DNA from: Phialocephala subalpina
Lineage: Eukaryota > Ascomycota > Leotiomycetes > Helotiales > Mollisiaceae
DNA length: 64,000 nucleotides
Reading direction: 5' to 3'
Assembly (NCBI GenBank): GCA_900073065.1
Contig: FJOG01000012.1
Span: forward strand, 401,981 to 465,980
Positions 1 to 12,006 of the stretch are shown here, piece after piece. Positions within the stretch are counted from its first letter, which is position 1, and every line of letters begins with the position of its first letter. Made by a program: the position numbers and the translations under genes. Under the pieces are notes generated by a model, which saw nothing but the letters and a program-made list of their open reading frames with translations, did no database searches and was not told where the DNA came from.

Positions 1-834
1 TCCCTCTCTACTCCTCACTCTTCTTCTTCTTTTCCTTCTTTTTTCAGACGCCGCCTAGACTTTACGCAATGTGCCTGCTTCCGACAGCATCGCGATAGAC
101 CCTCCTGGACCCCGATTGCGCACATGGATGACTTCTCACTTGCCAAATAGAGGAGGTTTCAAGTTTCAACCCCCTGATCTCTCCTCTTCCCATTCATTGG
201 CTTCCACATCCACGCATGCCGCTTCCCCTCTTTCACGATTGCATTTCCAGAGCTTGATTAGATGAAGCTTCTCCAAGGCCCCTTTGCAGATACCAATCCC
301 TAGTTTACTTGCTTCGCCAAGAAGCACGCGAAGCGCCCAGATAGGAAGGTGCAGCTCCAGCAAGCTTTTTCGTTCAAAGAAGCTTCATTCGGCAGCCTCC
401 CTCGATCAATCAGCTGCCTTACGTGGCACAAATGCCGTGGATCGCGCCATATAAGCTTAACATGGCTTGCAGACTGACGCCCGTTGTTCCTGGCCACACC
501 CCACTTCGATCAGGCAGGCAACATGTACCGGTTTGCAGCGGTAATTCTGGATGCTTATCTCCCACTGCCGTCAATTGGATCTCCCACCTTCCTAGATCTC
601 GTCTAGACGAGGGAGATCTCATGCAATGGAAGCTCGTTATTCTTCCATATACCTTCTTCATATGGAATCTGGTCCGTAGTACCTCGAGTCCAGTACATTG
701 AGATCTGCAGTCCCCGATTAACGTCAAGTGATCAATATCGGGATAGCAGCAATATAAATATACTGCCTCATGGGCTTTCATTCTTCCATCCGTGTTGTTT
801 TCAGTTCATCCGAGATCTCCAGCCATTTTTCACG
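1..834. other. Left flank, no gene supported
   Basis: Pyrimidine-rich start of the window followed by unique sequence. Only short overlapping open frames on both strands, without splice structure or recognisable protein content. The last few hundred bases are presumably the promoter and 5' UTR of the carboxypeptidase gene. Confidence 0.5.
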
Positions 835-2513
835 ATGCGGTGTCACGTCTATCAATTGCTTTCTTGCCTGGCCCTGCCAATCCTCTCTGTCGCATTGCCA
901 GCGCCAGAAACCCTTGCTGCTGAATTGAAGGGCAAACGTTCTTTTGAAGAACGTGATGGTGTCAAAAGAACAATCTTTGAGCATGAAGCTACCGGTGCAA
1001 CCCTTTCCTTCGTGACCAACTCGGGCATTTGCGAGACAACTCCTGGAGTGAATCAATACTCGGGTTATCTCTCAGTCGGCAGTGAGTTCTATCCTCTTAA
1101 TTGATGCATCGTGTCTGACATTTAATGCAGGCAATGAGAACATGTGGTTCTGGTTCTTCGAGGCTCGAAACAATCCCACGACTGCTCCGCTCGCAACTTG
1201 GTTCAACGGTGGTCCAGGATGCTCATCCATGATTGGACTGTTCCAGGTACGAACGCGCCTCAAATCTTTGTTGCCACTCAAGACTGACAATTCCAGGAAA
1301 ATGGCCCTTGCAATTTCGTTAATGGTGCCTCAACACCATCCTTGAATCCCTACAGCTTCAACGAGTACGCAAACATGCTGTACATCGATCAACCGATTGG
1401 GACCGGGTTCTCATACGGCACCGATCCTGTGACATCGACTGTGACTGCTGCTCCATACGTCTGGAAGCTGCTGCAAGCTTTCTTCGCGCAGTTCCCGCAG
1501 TACGAGAACCGAGACTTCGGTATCTTCACTGAGTCTTACGGTGGTCACTATGGTCCAGGTAAGGTCCTTGACTACACCTCCCGACTGCTCTTGCTAATGA
1601 AGTTTAGAATTCGCTGCCTATTTTGAGTCCCAAAACGCAGCCATCGCATCTGGCTCCGTGACCGGGCAAAACGTCTCGCTCGTTGCCCTCGGAATCAACA
1701 ACGGCTGGTTCGACCCCATCATCCAAGAAAAGGCCTACGTCGACTTCTCCTACAACAACACCTACAAATCTCTCATCTCCGCTTCTCAACACACTTCCTA
1801 CCTCAACACCTACACCACCAAATGTCTTCCCCTGCTCCAAGAATGCTCAGCTACCACAGGCAGCAACTCGGCTTGCGAGACTGCTGACAACACTTGCTAC
1901 AATGACATTGAAGGACCATTGAGTGGGGTCGCGGACTTTGATGTTTATGATATCAGGGCGCCGAGCGACGATCCAAATCCGCCTGAGACATATGTCACTT
2001 ATCTGCAGAGCTCGGCTGTTATGAGTGCTATTGGGGCGCAGAGTACTTATGCTGAGTGCCCTGACGCACCTTATGAGAAGTTTGCTAGTACTGGCGATGG
2101 TACGTTCAGTCTCTTCATCCCACCTCATCTTTCACGCTCCACCATCTCTCGTTCCTTAACATACTAAAATCCCCTCCCCAGATGCACGTTCCTTCCTCTC
2201 CACTCTCTCCACAGTCGTCCAATCCGGCATCACGACCCTAATCTGGGCCGGCGACGCAGACTGGATCTGTAACTGGTTCGGCGGTCTCGCCTCCGCAGAA
2301 GCAATCGTCTATTCCGGCTCTTCAGCATTCAAATCCAAAGCCGTGAGCAGCTACACCATCAGTGGCGTCGCAGGAGGAACGTTCAAGAGTGAGGGGAATT
2401 TGAGTTGGTTGAGGGTTTTTGGGGCCGGACATGAAGTTCCGTTTTATCAGCCGGCGTTGGCGTTGCAAGCTTTTACGCAGACGATGATGAAAGGTCCTAT
2501 TGCGAGTACGTAG
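835..2513 (+). CDS. Secreted serine carboxypeptidase, peptidase family S10
   Basis: Five exons join in frame: 835-1081, 1131-1246, 1297-1558, 1608-2099 and 2182-2513, giving 482 residues, a normal length for S10 carboxypeptidases. These enzymes remove C-terminal amino acids in the vacuole or outside the cell. The start ATG opens a hydrophobic leader (residues 1-20, ending near ALPAP), so the protein enters the secretory pathway. The catalytic triad is visible: Ser in ESYGGHYG at the end of exon 3 and start of exon 4, Asp in [11 protein letters not shown], and His in [11 protein letters not shown] near the C-terminus. The substrate-binding block [10 protein letters not shown] is intact, and the Asn of ESxxHYG-type enzymes is in place. 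All introns are 49-82 nt GT-AG. A secreted acid carboxypeptidase is more likely than a vacuolar one because the propeptide is short. Substrate preference cannot be read from the sequence. Confidence 0.93.
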
Positions 2514-3424
2514 GCGAAAAGGGAGATGGGGGTGGAAGTGGCTGGGTGTGATAATATGTGGGTGGGGATGGAGGGAGGAAGGAGCGAGCTATCACACGTG
2601 GTTGTTCGTACGTGTCTGGAGTGTTTTCAGTGAAGCTTACCTGAAGTTTCAGATGCCATCCTTCGTCGGGACCTAAGAAAACTATCAACAATCTTGATTG
2701 TGGAAACAAATACATACCATCAACAGAAGTCCCCGAACGGACGCATCATCACTTGCGAGACGACAGCTTCCACCCCAGCCAGCGCTGCCCGAGACAGAAA
2801 GCAAGTCGTCCTTGCGCGACGCATGCGCAAGTTATGTTCCACATTCCCACCTCAATTCTTTCCAAGAAATATCTACTCAACACTCTCTTCAAACATCCTG
2901 CATTTTTAGACCTCTTTTCCAAAGTTGGAGGTTGAAGTCATCCTTCGGGTCGTTTTGGCGTTCGGCAGCTTATGGCTGCAGATCTTGGCGCGCTGACATC
3001 GTGGAACTTTCGGCACCTTTTCCTCCTCGCGATAGGCTGCGAGCAAAATAAAGTCATAATCTTCCTATCAGCAAACGGAACGAGGCTTTAGCTGCCGAAG
3101 TAGTACAACTTCGATCAGGGTAGTTTCATCCTGAAGCGTTTGGGGGAGGCTGAGTTTGCCTTTGGTCCCATACCAATTTGGAGTGTGGTGGGGGAGTTTC
3201 GTGGCGATGCGACGCTGAAATTGGCGACATGCAGTGGAGGTGGTGTACCCGCTTTCCCTAAAGGATTCGCTTCTGTGTTGAAAACCTCAGCAACGTCCAT
3301 CATACGTGATAAACTTCTCTCCGAACCATACATCATTCCTGACCGAACGTACAGTGGTATACTGTCCGAATCGCCACCATGTATCGAGAAAAGTGTAGTA
3401 TATATGCATTGCCAGTTGCTCAAA
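2514..3424 (+). other. Intergenic, no gene supported
   Basis: Spacer between two same-strand genes. An open frame continues upstream of the next gene from 3140, but its residues look non-coding and no ATG in it has family support. Confidence 0.4.
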
Positions 3425-4621
3425 ATGGCAAGTTCCCTAAGCCCCTGTCTGTCCATCACCCCGACCAGCTTACGACCAAGACTTATCAGAGCAACCTCCT
3501 CCATCCAGTCTCGACTCAGCTCCAACTTCAACCCTCGTCCTCTAGCACCTTCGCTCTCGACTCAACATCCCAACCTCATAATGGCGCCCTTCGTAACCAG
3601 CATGCGAGCCTGGCAATACACCACCGCCACCGGCGGCGTCGAGAACAATTTGAAGCTCAACGAACACACTCCTCTTCCAACAACCACACCAGAACAACAC
3701 CTCGTACAAGTCATCGCCCTAGCCCTCAACCCAATAGACTACAAGCCCGCCGAAACGCCCTTAGTCGGCCGCTTCATGATCCCCAAGCCTGCTACACCAG
3801 GAATCGATTTCACAGGTCGAATCATCAAAGCAGCCGAGAACTCTGATCTCAAGCCCGGACAACTTGTTTTCGGAGCTTCGGGGACGATGCCCCCGTTTGC
3901 TGGAGGAGCGTTGAGGGAGTTTGCCATTGCGGGAGAGGGCAATATTGTTCCGTTGCCGGAGGGATTGAGTCCTTTTGATGGGGCTTGTATTCCTGTTGCT
4001 GGGCTCACTGCTTTGCAGAGTGTGGGGAATAGGGTTAAGACAGGAGATCGTGTGTTCATCAACGGTGGCTCAGGCGGTGTTGGTGGGTTTGGGATTCAAA
4101 TTGCGAAGGAGATGGGTGCGCATGTCACGACTACTTGTTCTACTGCCAACGTCGAGCTCTGCAAATCATTGGGAGCAGATGATGTTATCGACTACAAGCG
4201 CTTCAACGTCCTCTCGACCTTGATGAGGTCAGAGAAGTTTGATCATGTGGTTGATAATGTCGGAACGGATAAGGAGCTTTACTGGAGGGCACACGAATAC
4301 CTGAAAGAAGGAAAGGTGTATATCTTGGTTGCTCAAGATATCAATCTCGATGTCGCACAAGATCAACTCAAGCGGAGGTTCTGGCCTACGAGATGGGGTG
4401 GGTTGCAGAGGACTGTGGAGAGTTTCTTCCCGATGCCGAACAAGGATGACTTGAATAAGTTGGCGAAGTGGATGGCGGATGGTATCTTGAAGCCTACGAT
4501 CGACAATGTGTACTCGTTTGAGGAGGCACCGAAGGCTTTTGAGAGGCTGAGGACGAAGAGAGCTACAGGGAAGGTTATTATTGATATTGCGTCTGAGACG
4601 TACAAGGAGTTGAAGCTGTGA
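3425..4621 (+). CDS. NAD(P)H quinone oxidoreductase-like medium-chain reductase
   Basis: An intronless gene of 398 residues if the ATG at 3425 is used. It belongs to the medium-chain dehydrogenase/reductase superfamily, in the quinone-oxidoreductase/enoyl-reductase branch that lacks zinc. An N-terminal GroES-like part contains ALNPIDYK and PGIDFTGRI. The Rossmann part contains GGSGGVGGFGIQIAK, the NADPH-binding loop, followed by a typical GADDVIDYK strand-turn. The C-terminus shows the usual EEAPKAFERL-TGKVIIDI ending. Family members are usually 340-350 residues, which matches the ATG at 3581 (346 residues). The extra 52 residues from 3425 are rich in Ser, Arg and Leu with almost no acidic residues, so they may be a mitochondrial presequence or untranslated. 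Likely role is NADPH-dependent reduction of a quinone or an activated double bond; the substrate is unknown. It is not in an evident gene cluster. Confidence 0.85.
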   Translation: MASSLSPCLSITPTSLRPRLIRATSSIQSRLSSNFNPRPLAPSLSTQHPNLIMAPFVTSMRAWQYTTATGGVENNLKLNEHTPLPTTTPEQHLVQVIALALNPIDYKPAETPLVGRFMIPKPATPGIDFTGRIIKAAENSDLKPGQLVFGASGTMPPFAGGALREFAIAGEGNIVPLPEGLSPFDGACIPVAGLTALQSVGNRVKTGDRVFINGGSGGVGGFGIQIAKEMGAHVTTTCSTANVELCKSLGADDVIDYKRFNVLSTLMRSEKFDHVVDNVGTDKELYWRAHEYLKEGKVYILVAQDINLDVAQDQLKRRFWPTRWGGLQRTVESFFPMPNKDDLNKLAKWMADGILKPTIDNVYSFEEAPKAFERLRTKRATGKVIIDIASETYKELKL

Positions 4622-5390
4622 GCGGGATTGAGATCGGATCTGAAATTTTGGATAAGACAAGCATCCAGATGAAGCATTTTGTACAGGAGTTGGAGAATTG
4701 ATCGGCGCTTGGGATACGAATGGGTTTAAGACACGGACATGGCTTCACTTCTTTTTACCACATATTGCTACAGACATCGGTATCGGAGATTCTCTTTCTA
4801 ATCAAATATCAAAAATCATCCCAACATCCTCAACCTCTATTTCAATCTTTCACCCCTTGAAACCACCTCACACACTCACCCACTCACCCACTGCGCCCCC
4901 ACAACCTGACATCAAGCCTCAGCCAACATCACCAACAACTCCTCCGCCACTCCCCGCGCAGACGCGGGATTCTGTCCAGTCAACAACTTCTTGTCCCCCC
5001 TGATAACCAGTGGATCCCAAGCTTTCTCAGACTTCTGATAATTTCCTCCGCTGGCATTATTCAAATAAGTTTCCAGGTGGAACGGCATATCCTTCTCTCT
5101 ATCAACTGCGATCTCCTCTGCGTTGCTGAAACCAGTGATCTTGTGTCCTTTGACGAGAAGAGTACCGTCGGCAAGTGTGGCGTTCAAGAGAGCGGCGGAA
5201 CCGTGACAGACAGCTGAGACGATCTTTCCCTTTTCGTGGAACTCGCGAATGAGATCCGTCGACACTTTGTTATGGACGAGATCGAACATCGCTATATCAA
5301 TCATTAGACACCACTCCCAGTCATTCAACAAGTAAAGGAGGAAGAAGAAACTCACGTCCAAAACCCCCAACATAAAAAATAGCATCAAAG

Positions 5391-5640
5391 TCCCCAGCCT
5401 TCCCAGTGAAAGACTCTAGCTTAGCAGTCTCGGTCCAGAGTTTCGATTGTGTCTTGGCGAATTCGACACAATAGGCGTCGTCTTTGAACAATTGGACGGA
5501 GACTGGGTCGAGGATTGTGGCACCGCCTTGTGGAGATGCGATTGTGAGGTCGCAGGTTGGGGAGAGGACTTCGTACGGGTGTGCGAATTCGGGCTATAAC
5601 ATACTTGTTAGTCTTGCGATGGGAAGGAGGAGTAGGAGCT
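5391..5640. repeat. Tandem duplication, copy 1 (250 bp)
   Basis: Begins TCCCCAGCCTTCCC and ends AGTAGGAGCT. By eye it is identical over all 250 positions to 5641-5890. It carries most of exon 2 of the DJ-1-like gene plus the 3' end of the preceding intron. Confidence 0.95.
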
Positions 5641-5890
5641 TCCCCAGCCTTCCCAGTGAAAGACTCTAGCTTAGCAGTCTCGGTCCAGAGTTTCGATTGT
5701 GTCTTGGCGAATTCGACACAATAGGCGTCGTCTTTGAACAATTGGACGGAGACTGGGTCGAGGATTGTGGCACCGCCTTGTGGAGATGCGATTGTGAGGT
5801 CGCAGGTTGGGGAGAGGACTTCGTACGGGTGTGCGAATTCGGGCTATAACATACTTGTTAGTCTTGCGATGGGAAGGAGGAGTAGGAGCT
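5641..5890. repeat. Tandem duplication, copy 2 (250 bp)
   Basis: Directly abuts copy 1 with no spacer. Identity ends exactly at 5890, as the base after copy 1 and the base after copy 2 differ. Confidence 0.95.
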
Positions 5891-5934
5891 GCCGTGTGGG
5901 AGGAGAGGACGACGAGGATTTGTGGACGAGGCAT

Positions 5935-7064
5935 TGTGGTGATGTTGATTGATTGAAGGTTGGTTGGTTGTTGGAGTTGGTGATTTATTGCTGAGGTTTT
6001 GAGAAGTGTTATTTGTTGTTGTTGCTGGAGTCTTGAAAGCTGTTGCTAAACATTCCGAAGGCCGGATCTCAAGACATTTATATATCCCATTCGACTTGCG
6101 CTTGTCTGCCATTCCAATGGCGCTAACATGCACCCGCTTCCCAATTTCAACTTTCCATCCGAAGGATTCCTATCATTCTTTCTCATTCTTACTGGAAGCG
6201 GATGATTCTCCATATCAAATGGATGCTTACCTAACTCAAACCGGATACTTCTCCTAGTCCATAGATTCGAGACAGCTGCACAATTATTAAGCGTCTTGCA
6301 TTTCTCTGCGACCCCTCGATTATGGCCCTCACACTCGCTTCGCTCGTCTTATTCGTCGAATGGAAATGTTGCCCAATCGCAGTGAGCATTTGAGTGAGCT
6401 ATTTGATTGGCTTGGAATGTGGGGAGAGTCATGATTGGGTAGATGCATTAGACCCCTGAGTTGTCAGCGTCGCTTGCCTCGTTACGCTCGGGTCGCGAAA
6501 GCGAGAGCTGCATATTTGACAGCGGAAACATACGAGGATCATTATTGGGATTCTTTGTTGTCGATAATCGAATTCTCGAGGCAACCGATTGAAACGAGGT
6601 GGTTTAATCAGCTCTGACTTATGGAGAACTTTGCATCATAGTGCAGTGGACGAATAGTGTCCTCGCGATCTGGTACGCGGAGAAGGTCGAATCTTCCGGG
6701 CTGGCTGTCAGATCCTTGGCAGCACCAAACATTGGGTATCTTCAGCCTTATACCACGAGATATATGTGTTGACCGTTACCCATATGAAGACATCTTGAGC
6801 TTTGTAACCAGCATTGCATCAAACTCGCCGTCCAATCGACAACCTCGTAGGTGGACTTTGAGCTCTCTTACATGAATCGCACCAACTTCATCACTCATTC
6901 GAGTGCCTATACCAACCTCAATGAGGAACATTTGGAAGCGTCATCAAAGCTCTCAGTTTCAGCTGCTGCAACATCGGAACTCGGTTTTGTGAGGACGAGG
7001 GGCCTGCTGGCGAATCTCATGACGAGGATACTTCCTGTGGTAGACTCGATACCGACCATGAGCA
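5935..7064. other. Intergenic, no gene supported
   Basis: Upstream region of the DJ-1-like gene and downstream region of the DUF7514 gene. Open frames are short and lack splice continuity. A 13-mer, CTCGTTACGCTCG, occurs here (about 6478) and again near 12369. Confidence 0.45.
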
Positions 7065-10000
7065 TTAAGAAATATACGCCTGCACGACTCTCTGACCCGC
7101 GCCCAAAGTTCCTCCTCTTATATGTTCAACGACAAACGGTTCCGTTGTACACGACTCAGCCATACGAGAGACAGCCCACGGAAGCACACCATTTAATCGT
7201 CTCTCAGTCCATCCAGCAACTCGCTTGTCGATCACCTTCTCTTTGGCTTTGATTGCATTCAACAAACCAGACTTTCTCTCCTCCCATCTTAACGACAAAA
7301 TGCTACCTTCTGCAATTGTGCGGAGGTCCATGACTTGAGGAGGTTCGAGAATTAGCTTGCCAACGTTCTCGTTTTTGCCGTTTTTGAAGTCGAAGGAGCC
7401 ATCGCAGATTAATCTCCTTCCGGGATTGGGGAATGGTCTCGATGGAGAAGTTTTGTCGAATTTTTGTGTCATGGCTGTCTTCTCGCTTGGAGATTTTGGA
7501 GAAGTTCCGTTGCTGAAGGACGAGTCTTTTGAGGATTGTTTATACGAAGTCGCATCTCCGTTCATGGAGGGCCTCTGCCGGGACTGTCTCGCTAATCGTC
7601 GATTCTCAATTCTTTTCAATGCTTCTGGTTCAGGTCCTGCTTGGTCCCGTCTTGATTCCATAATATGTTTCCTGCTCGCGGCCAAGGGACTGGAATCATC
7701 CTCAGAAAGCTTCACTTTCCACTTGTCAAAGGTGGCAGCAGTAAGTGCCCATTCAGGTCGAACATCCTCCTCCTTCAGTGAGCTGGGCGGCGTGTAGACG
7801 CAGGGGTCCAAGCTAAGTACTGTTTCCTCCGTGGTAATACAAATGATTGTATTGAGAATTGGGCTGAAGGCAGCAGCCGCGTTGTTTGGAGGGCTCGGTG
7901 GTGGGGTCGTGGCTGTGACGCTCACACACTTGTCTGTGATGATGGCAAAGGTTGCACAAGCAGAATCATCTTTGACCATAGCTCCCCAAGGTGGTCTTAC
8001 TTTCCTCCCATCGAGTCGATTGGAAGAGCTAACATCCCATGCTTGAAGAGAACCATCTTCCCCCACACCAGTGCTCCGTAAAATGGTCAAAACTTCTCGC
8101 GAGACCGTTTTGAATACGTCTTGGCCTTCTTTGGAGATTGACTGCCAGACATGGACGAATGAAGCCTCGCGAGGGAAGAATTCTATGAGTGTTTCGAAGT
8201 CTCTATAAAGACTTTTGTCCAATGATTGGCGAATATACTTGCGCATTGAATCTTCTCGAAAAAGACTCCACAAGCTGACTCTTCGAGAGTGCCCAGTGCA
8301 TCTGCTGATATCGAGAACAACGAGGTAATCGAGATAGAACGGTTTCGGCACATGGGATGGATCTCGAACTTGGTCAACCCAATCAACAACTATGACATCT
8401 TTCATGGTCCATCCGGCATTAAACTTCCATGTGTGACCATACAGTAGATTTATATAAGCACCACCAGAGACCTGTGCAGTTCTCTCTGCCAGGGACCAAG
8501 AAGGTATCCTAGTTTGGAGCTCGAATGTGTTACGTGAGTCGGTGTACCGTTTCCTTCCAACACAAGCACAAGTCTTGGAGACCAAGAATCTTTGATCGTT
8601 CAAGCCCACATGGATACCAGGAGTACCAATGAGAAGTCTGTTTGTCGTACAAATTGGTTCTCTTTCAACATTCTGTCTGTCTGACTTGATGTCCGTCCAG
8701 CCACACCAATGACACTGAGTCTCGTTCGCCACGAGAGTGACTCCCGGATCGGTTGCGGTTCTGATTATCTCACCGCCACGGACCAAAACTTCAGAGACAA
8801 GGTCAGTACTACCATCCAGATATCCTAGACGCAATGGTCCCCAGAGGTCGGCGAGGTCGGCTAGGAAGATAGATAAATAGTACCTTCGTCCATCATCGAC
8901 ACTCACATGAGAAATGGGATCGGATGCCGGAACAGTTTCGAATGTCCATACAGGGCTCTTGATAAATCCATCGAGACAGAGCAAGCGGCGAGGCGTCATG
9001 TATATTGGGCCAGTAGGAGTTGGAATCATAAGTTGCGTGAAACTCGACTGACCGATTATATTGGCCGAGCCATTGTCCATGCAGAGGTGAGATGTAATAA
9101 AAGATACCAAACCGAGGAATAGAATTGACAAAGTTGAAGATACCATTTGTGATGCGATATCAGTCCTGTTTGATAGTGGCCCATCGAAATGGTCGGGTGA
9201 CATATCCAGACCAAGATCAAGAAGAATGAGTCTTGTCGTTTCCTCGATGTCATCTAAAGTCTCTGCCAAACGATTGTCATCCTTGGGCGACTCATAGTAG
9301 GATGCTAGTTCTTGCAGTAGATCAGTCAAGACCAGTAGAGTCGCCTTCTTGATTGGAATCACTCTGAGTACATCTGCTCTGTCTGGGTCAGACACAATGA
9401 CATTGTACATGGAGTCACAAAAGTCTTCCTTGGCAAGGATGTTTAGACCCTCATTTGTAGCAGCTATCAGGTCAAGATTGGCCATTATGAGCGTTCGAAC
9501 AGCATCCGAAGTGTCTGAGGGTATCGAACCAGGCGGGTAGAGCACATGCCTTTCACCACAATCTTGAAGATTCCGTAACGCTGGTTCTCCAAGGTCGAAG
9601 ATTCGCTGTTGAAGACTGGCGATGTCTTCTTGGTACATCTTGGGGTTTTGAACAAACAAATGGGGTCCTGAGATCATCTCCTCCGATTCAGATGACAGGC
9701 GAAGGTCCTCGCTCGACGGCTTCGGTTCAATCAAAGCCGAAAGTCTAGTTGGTTCAACTCGATTCGTCTGGGACTGGATCAGATCCTTATGACTGACTTC
9801 ATTTGTGATAGAAGTTCTCGATTTGACGGACTCGCTTGATGGAGTTTCAACAATTGCTGCCACCGATGGAATCGAATAGGATATGTCCTTGTCTTTGTAT
9901 ACTTCAATGTGCTCGGAAAGCTTGCTTTTTCTACGAGCATAGTTTGACTGTGCAGAATGACCTGGATCAAGAGGTTTCGTCTTACTTTCTTCTGGGTGGC

Positions 10001-12006
10001 CTAATTCTTTTGAAGTGAGAGGGTCTTGTAAACGTTCCTTCAAGACTAGAGAAGGATCTAGAGAGGGTTCGCGAATTTGATCCATGCCTAGCTGGTACGT
10101 AGGCTTTTGACCCCTCCGCATGTTACCTGTGTCTCGGTAAAAATCGTCAAGACGGGTGCCCAGATTCTCGTTGCGGGGAAATGGGATCTCGGTCAAGGCT
10201 TCTAGGACGGAACTCTTTCCAGCAGATTGATCTCCACACGCTACGAGCTGTGAAAGGGTTTCGTGTGTATCTTCTGTGCTAATGGGCACTAAGGCACGAC
10301 CGTAAAGCTTGTCGGGGTGCTCCACTGGCCCAACATGAGTTTCGACGCTCCGAGTCTCTTGGTCTCGATCCCATCTCTCTGCATCGCGCGGGCCGTTGAA
10401 TTCGCCAGGGAGTCTCTTATCGTCCAAGTCCCTACGATATTGACGCTCATCCCGCGATTCCCGATAATTCTCGGTCATAGAGGGCCCAGGTGGTGGAGGG
10501 AATGACATAGTGGATCCGATAGAGGAAGCTTTGCTTGATTGTGACCGCCAACTTGACGTTGACGTTGACGACGACTCAGAAGGTGCATATCCGGACGGAG
10601 TGTGGAGCTTGTTAGGGGCCATCCATGGCCACCGGTCTAAGCTCACAGGTGGTCTGCTAGTACGATGAGGCTCGTTAGAGTAAAAGGGGCCAAACCGTTT
10701 TAGCGGCGGACTGCTAGTTCGACGAGGTACTGGCTCGGGAGTTGACATGTGTCCTCCGTCAGTATTGCTACTGTACGGTTTAGTCGAAGTGGAAGCACTC
10801 GGCGTGGTCCTGATTCCTAATTTTTCAAACAAATTTTCAACAGACTCATCAAGCAGCCTTTTTGACCTACGATCCTCCCGCTCTGGTAGTAAATACCGTG
10901 ACAATTGCTTCGGGAGTCGTTCAGGCTTTCCATCTACCAGCTCACCATCCGCATCGACGGGCATTTGCCGGACCACCTTTTGCAGTCTTCTCCACTCAGC
11001 TTCTGGATAGGCTAAGACCTGAATCGTCATCCAGTGTGCAAAGCCAACAGCAGTTAGTGATGGAATCGATGGCGCAGCCTTGGGGTCCTTTTGGACAAGA
11101 TGGTGCTCGCAGCCGAGATCTTGGTACAATACAGAAGTCGACAGATCGGCACGGAAAATGGCTGGAAGCAGTTAGCCCGAAAATCTTACATAGGAAAAGA
11201 AGCTCTGACATAGCCAAGGTTGCTCTTCGCTTTCTGAAGCGTAGTCTTGATAGAAAGCTGCCATTTTTGCTGGTGAGATAACAAGACTCTTTCGCGGCGG
11301 AAACTCGTTGATCTGCCTCAAAAGTCAATTTTCGAGCATGAGAATGGAAGTTGAGGACGGACTTACGATAAGATTTGCAATCCCTCTCAAGAGCTGACCC
11401 AGTCTTGGAGTGGGATTGCCCTTACCGTCAAATAACCTGCCCCATTTCTGATCGATAGGGGACCACTCCTCGAGTGGAACACGCGGATTTGGAACACGAT
11501 CACCACGCTCGCCAAATTGAATACCTTTTCTCTGCTGATCTGGACGTACTGAACTAGCAGGCAATACTGGAGTATGAACTTTCAAGCGTTGCCTTGGGTG
11601 AGACATTTCCGGGTCTGTACTTTGTGATGGAGTTGGAGGAGCATGGATTTCCACATGAGGTCCATCCTCGGGACTGGTTTGCCGCAAGTGTTCGAGAACT
11701 AACACAGAGTTAGACAACCAATTCACAAAAAGAAGCGACAACAAGTCAGTATTTACCTTCCTTCTTTACCTTTTCAGTAATCGCTGCTATAACCGCAGGA
11801 TCTACTTCAAAGTCGGTAGGAGCCTCAACACAAATGGGCTCAGAGCTCGGTCCCGGCTCTGCTTCGTACGCGGATGATTGACGAGTGTCCGTGGCATCTT
11901 TGCCAGAGAAAAATTCGAATTCCGGTGAGGAAACGTTAGGGTCGAGACCGTCGAGTCCCTCACCTTTTAGTGAATTTTCCCAGATATCTCCATGTTTATG
12001 GGCCAT
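7065..12006 (-). CDS. Large DUF7514-domain protein with dynamin-like P-loop fragment
   Basis: Four exons on the minus strand (11757-12006, 11367-11698, 11210-11312, 7065-11161) join in frame to 1,593 residues. The intron at 11162-11209 was chosen because it alone keeps frame into IFRADLS. Residues about 150-330 match the fungal DUF7514 domain: WSPIDQKWGRLFD, LGQLLRGIANLI, YQDLGCEHHLVQ, AVGFAHWMTIQVLAYPEAEW. A low-complexity Ser/Pro/Arg stretch follows. Near residues 535-565 is GDQSAGKSSVLEALTEIPFP, the P-loop of dynamin-family GTPases, but the later DxxG and TKxD motifs are not seen. The C-terminal half (about 1,000 residues) looks globular, with the Cys-rich segment CHWCGW and a later CACVGRKR, and I do not recognise it. 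Function unknown. DUF7514 proteins are otherwise mostly disordered after the domain, so the long globular tail is unusual. Two fused genes are possible, although the frame is open throughout exon 4. Confidence 0.75.

Larger units (their letters stand above)
4912..5934 (-). pseudogene. DJ-1/PfpI (Hsp31-like) gene disrupted by a 250-bp tandem duplication
   Basis: The 3' exons are clear: 4912-5291 and 5356-5593 join across a GT-AG intron. They encode the DJ-1/PfpI core from PEFAHPYEV through the nucleophile elbow VSAVCHGSA (catalytic Cys) to GFSNAEE and LLTGQNPASA. Such proteins act as glyoxalase III or Hsp31-type chaperones in the cytosol. A start ATG at 5934 opens MPRPQILVVLSSHT, the expected first strand. 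Between them lie two perfect copies of a 250-bp segment (5391-5640 and 5641-5890). Since 250 is not a multiple of 3, the duplicated exon runs into another frame and a stop. A branch-site-like CTAAC and an acceptor precede PEFAHPY in each copy, but no acceptable donor is visible after LSSHT. The family's GWYL block that should precede PEFAHPY is also missing. The gene is therefore broken here, or the assembly is wrong at this point. Confidence 0.8.
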
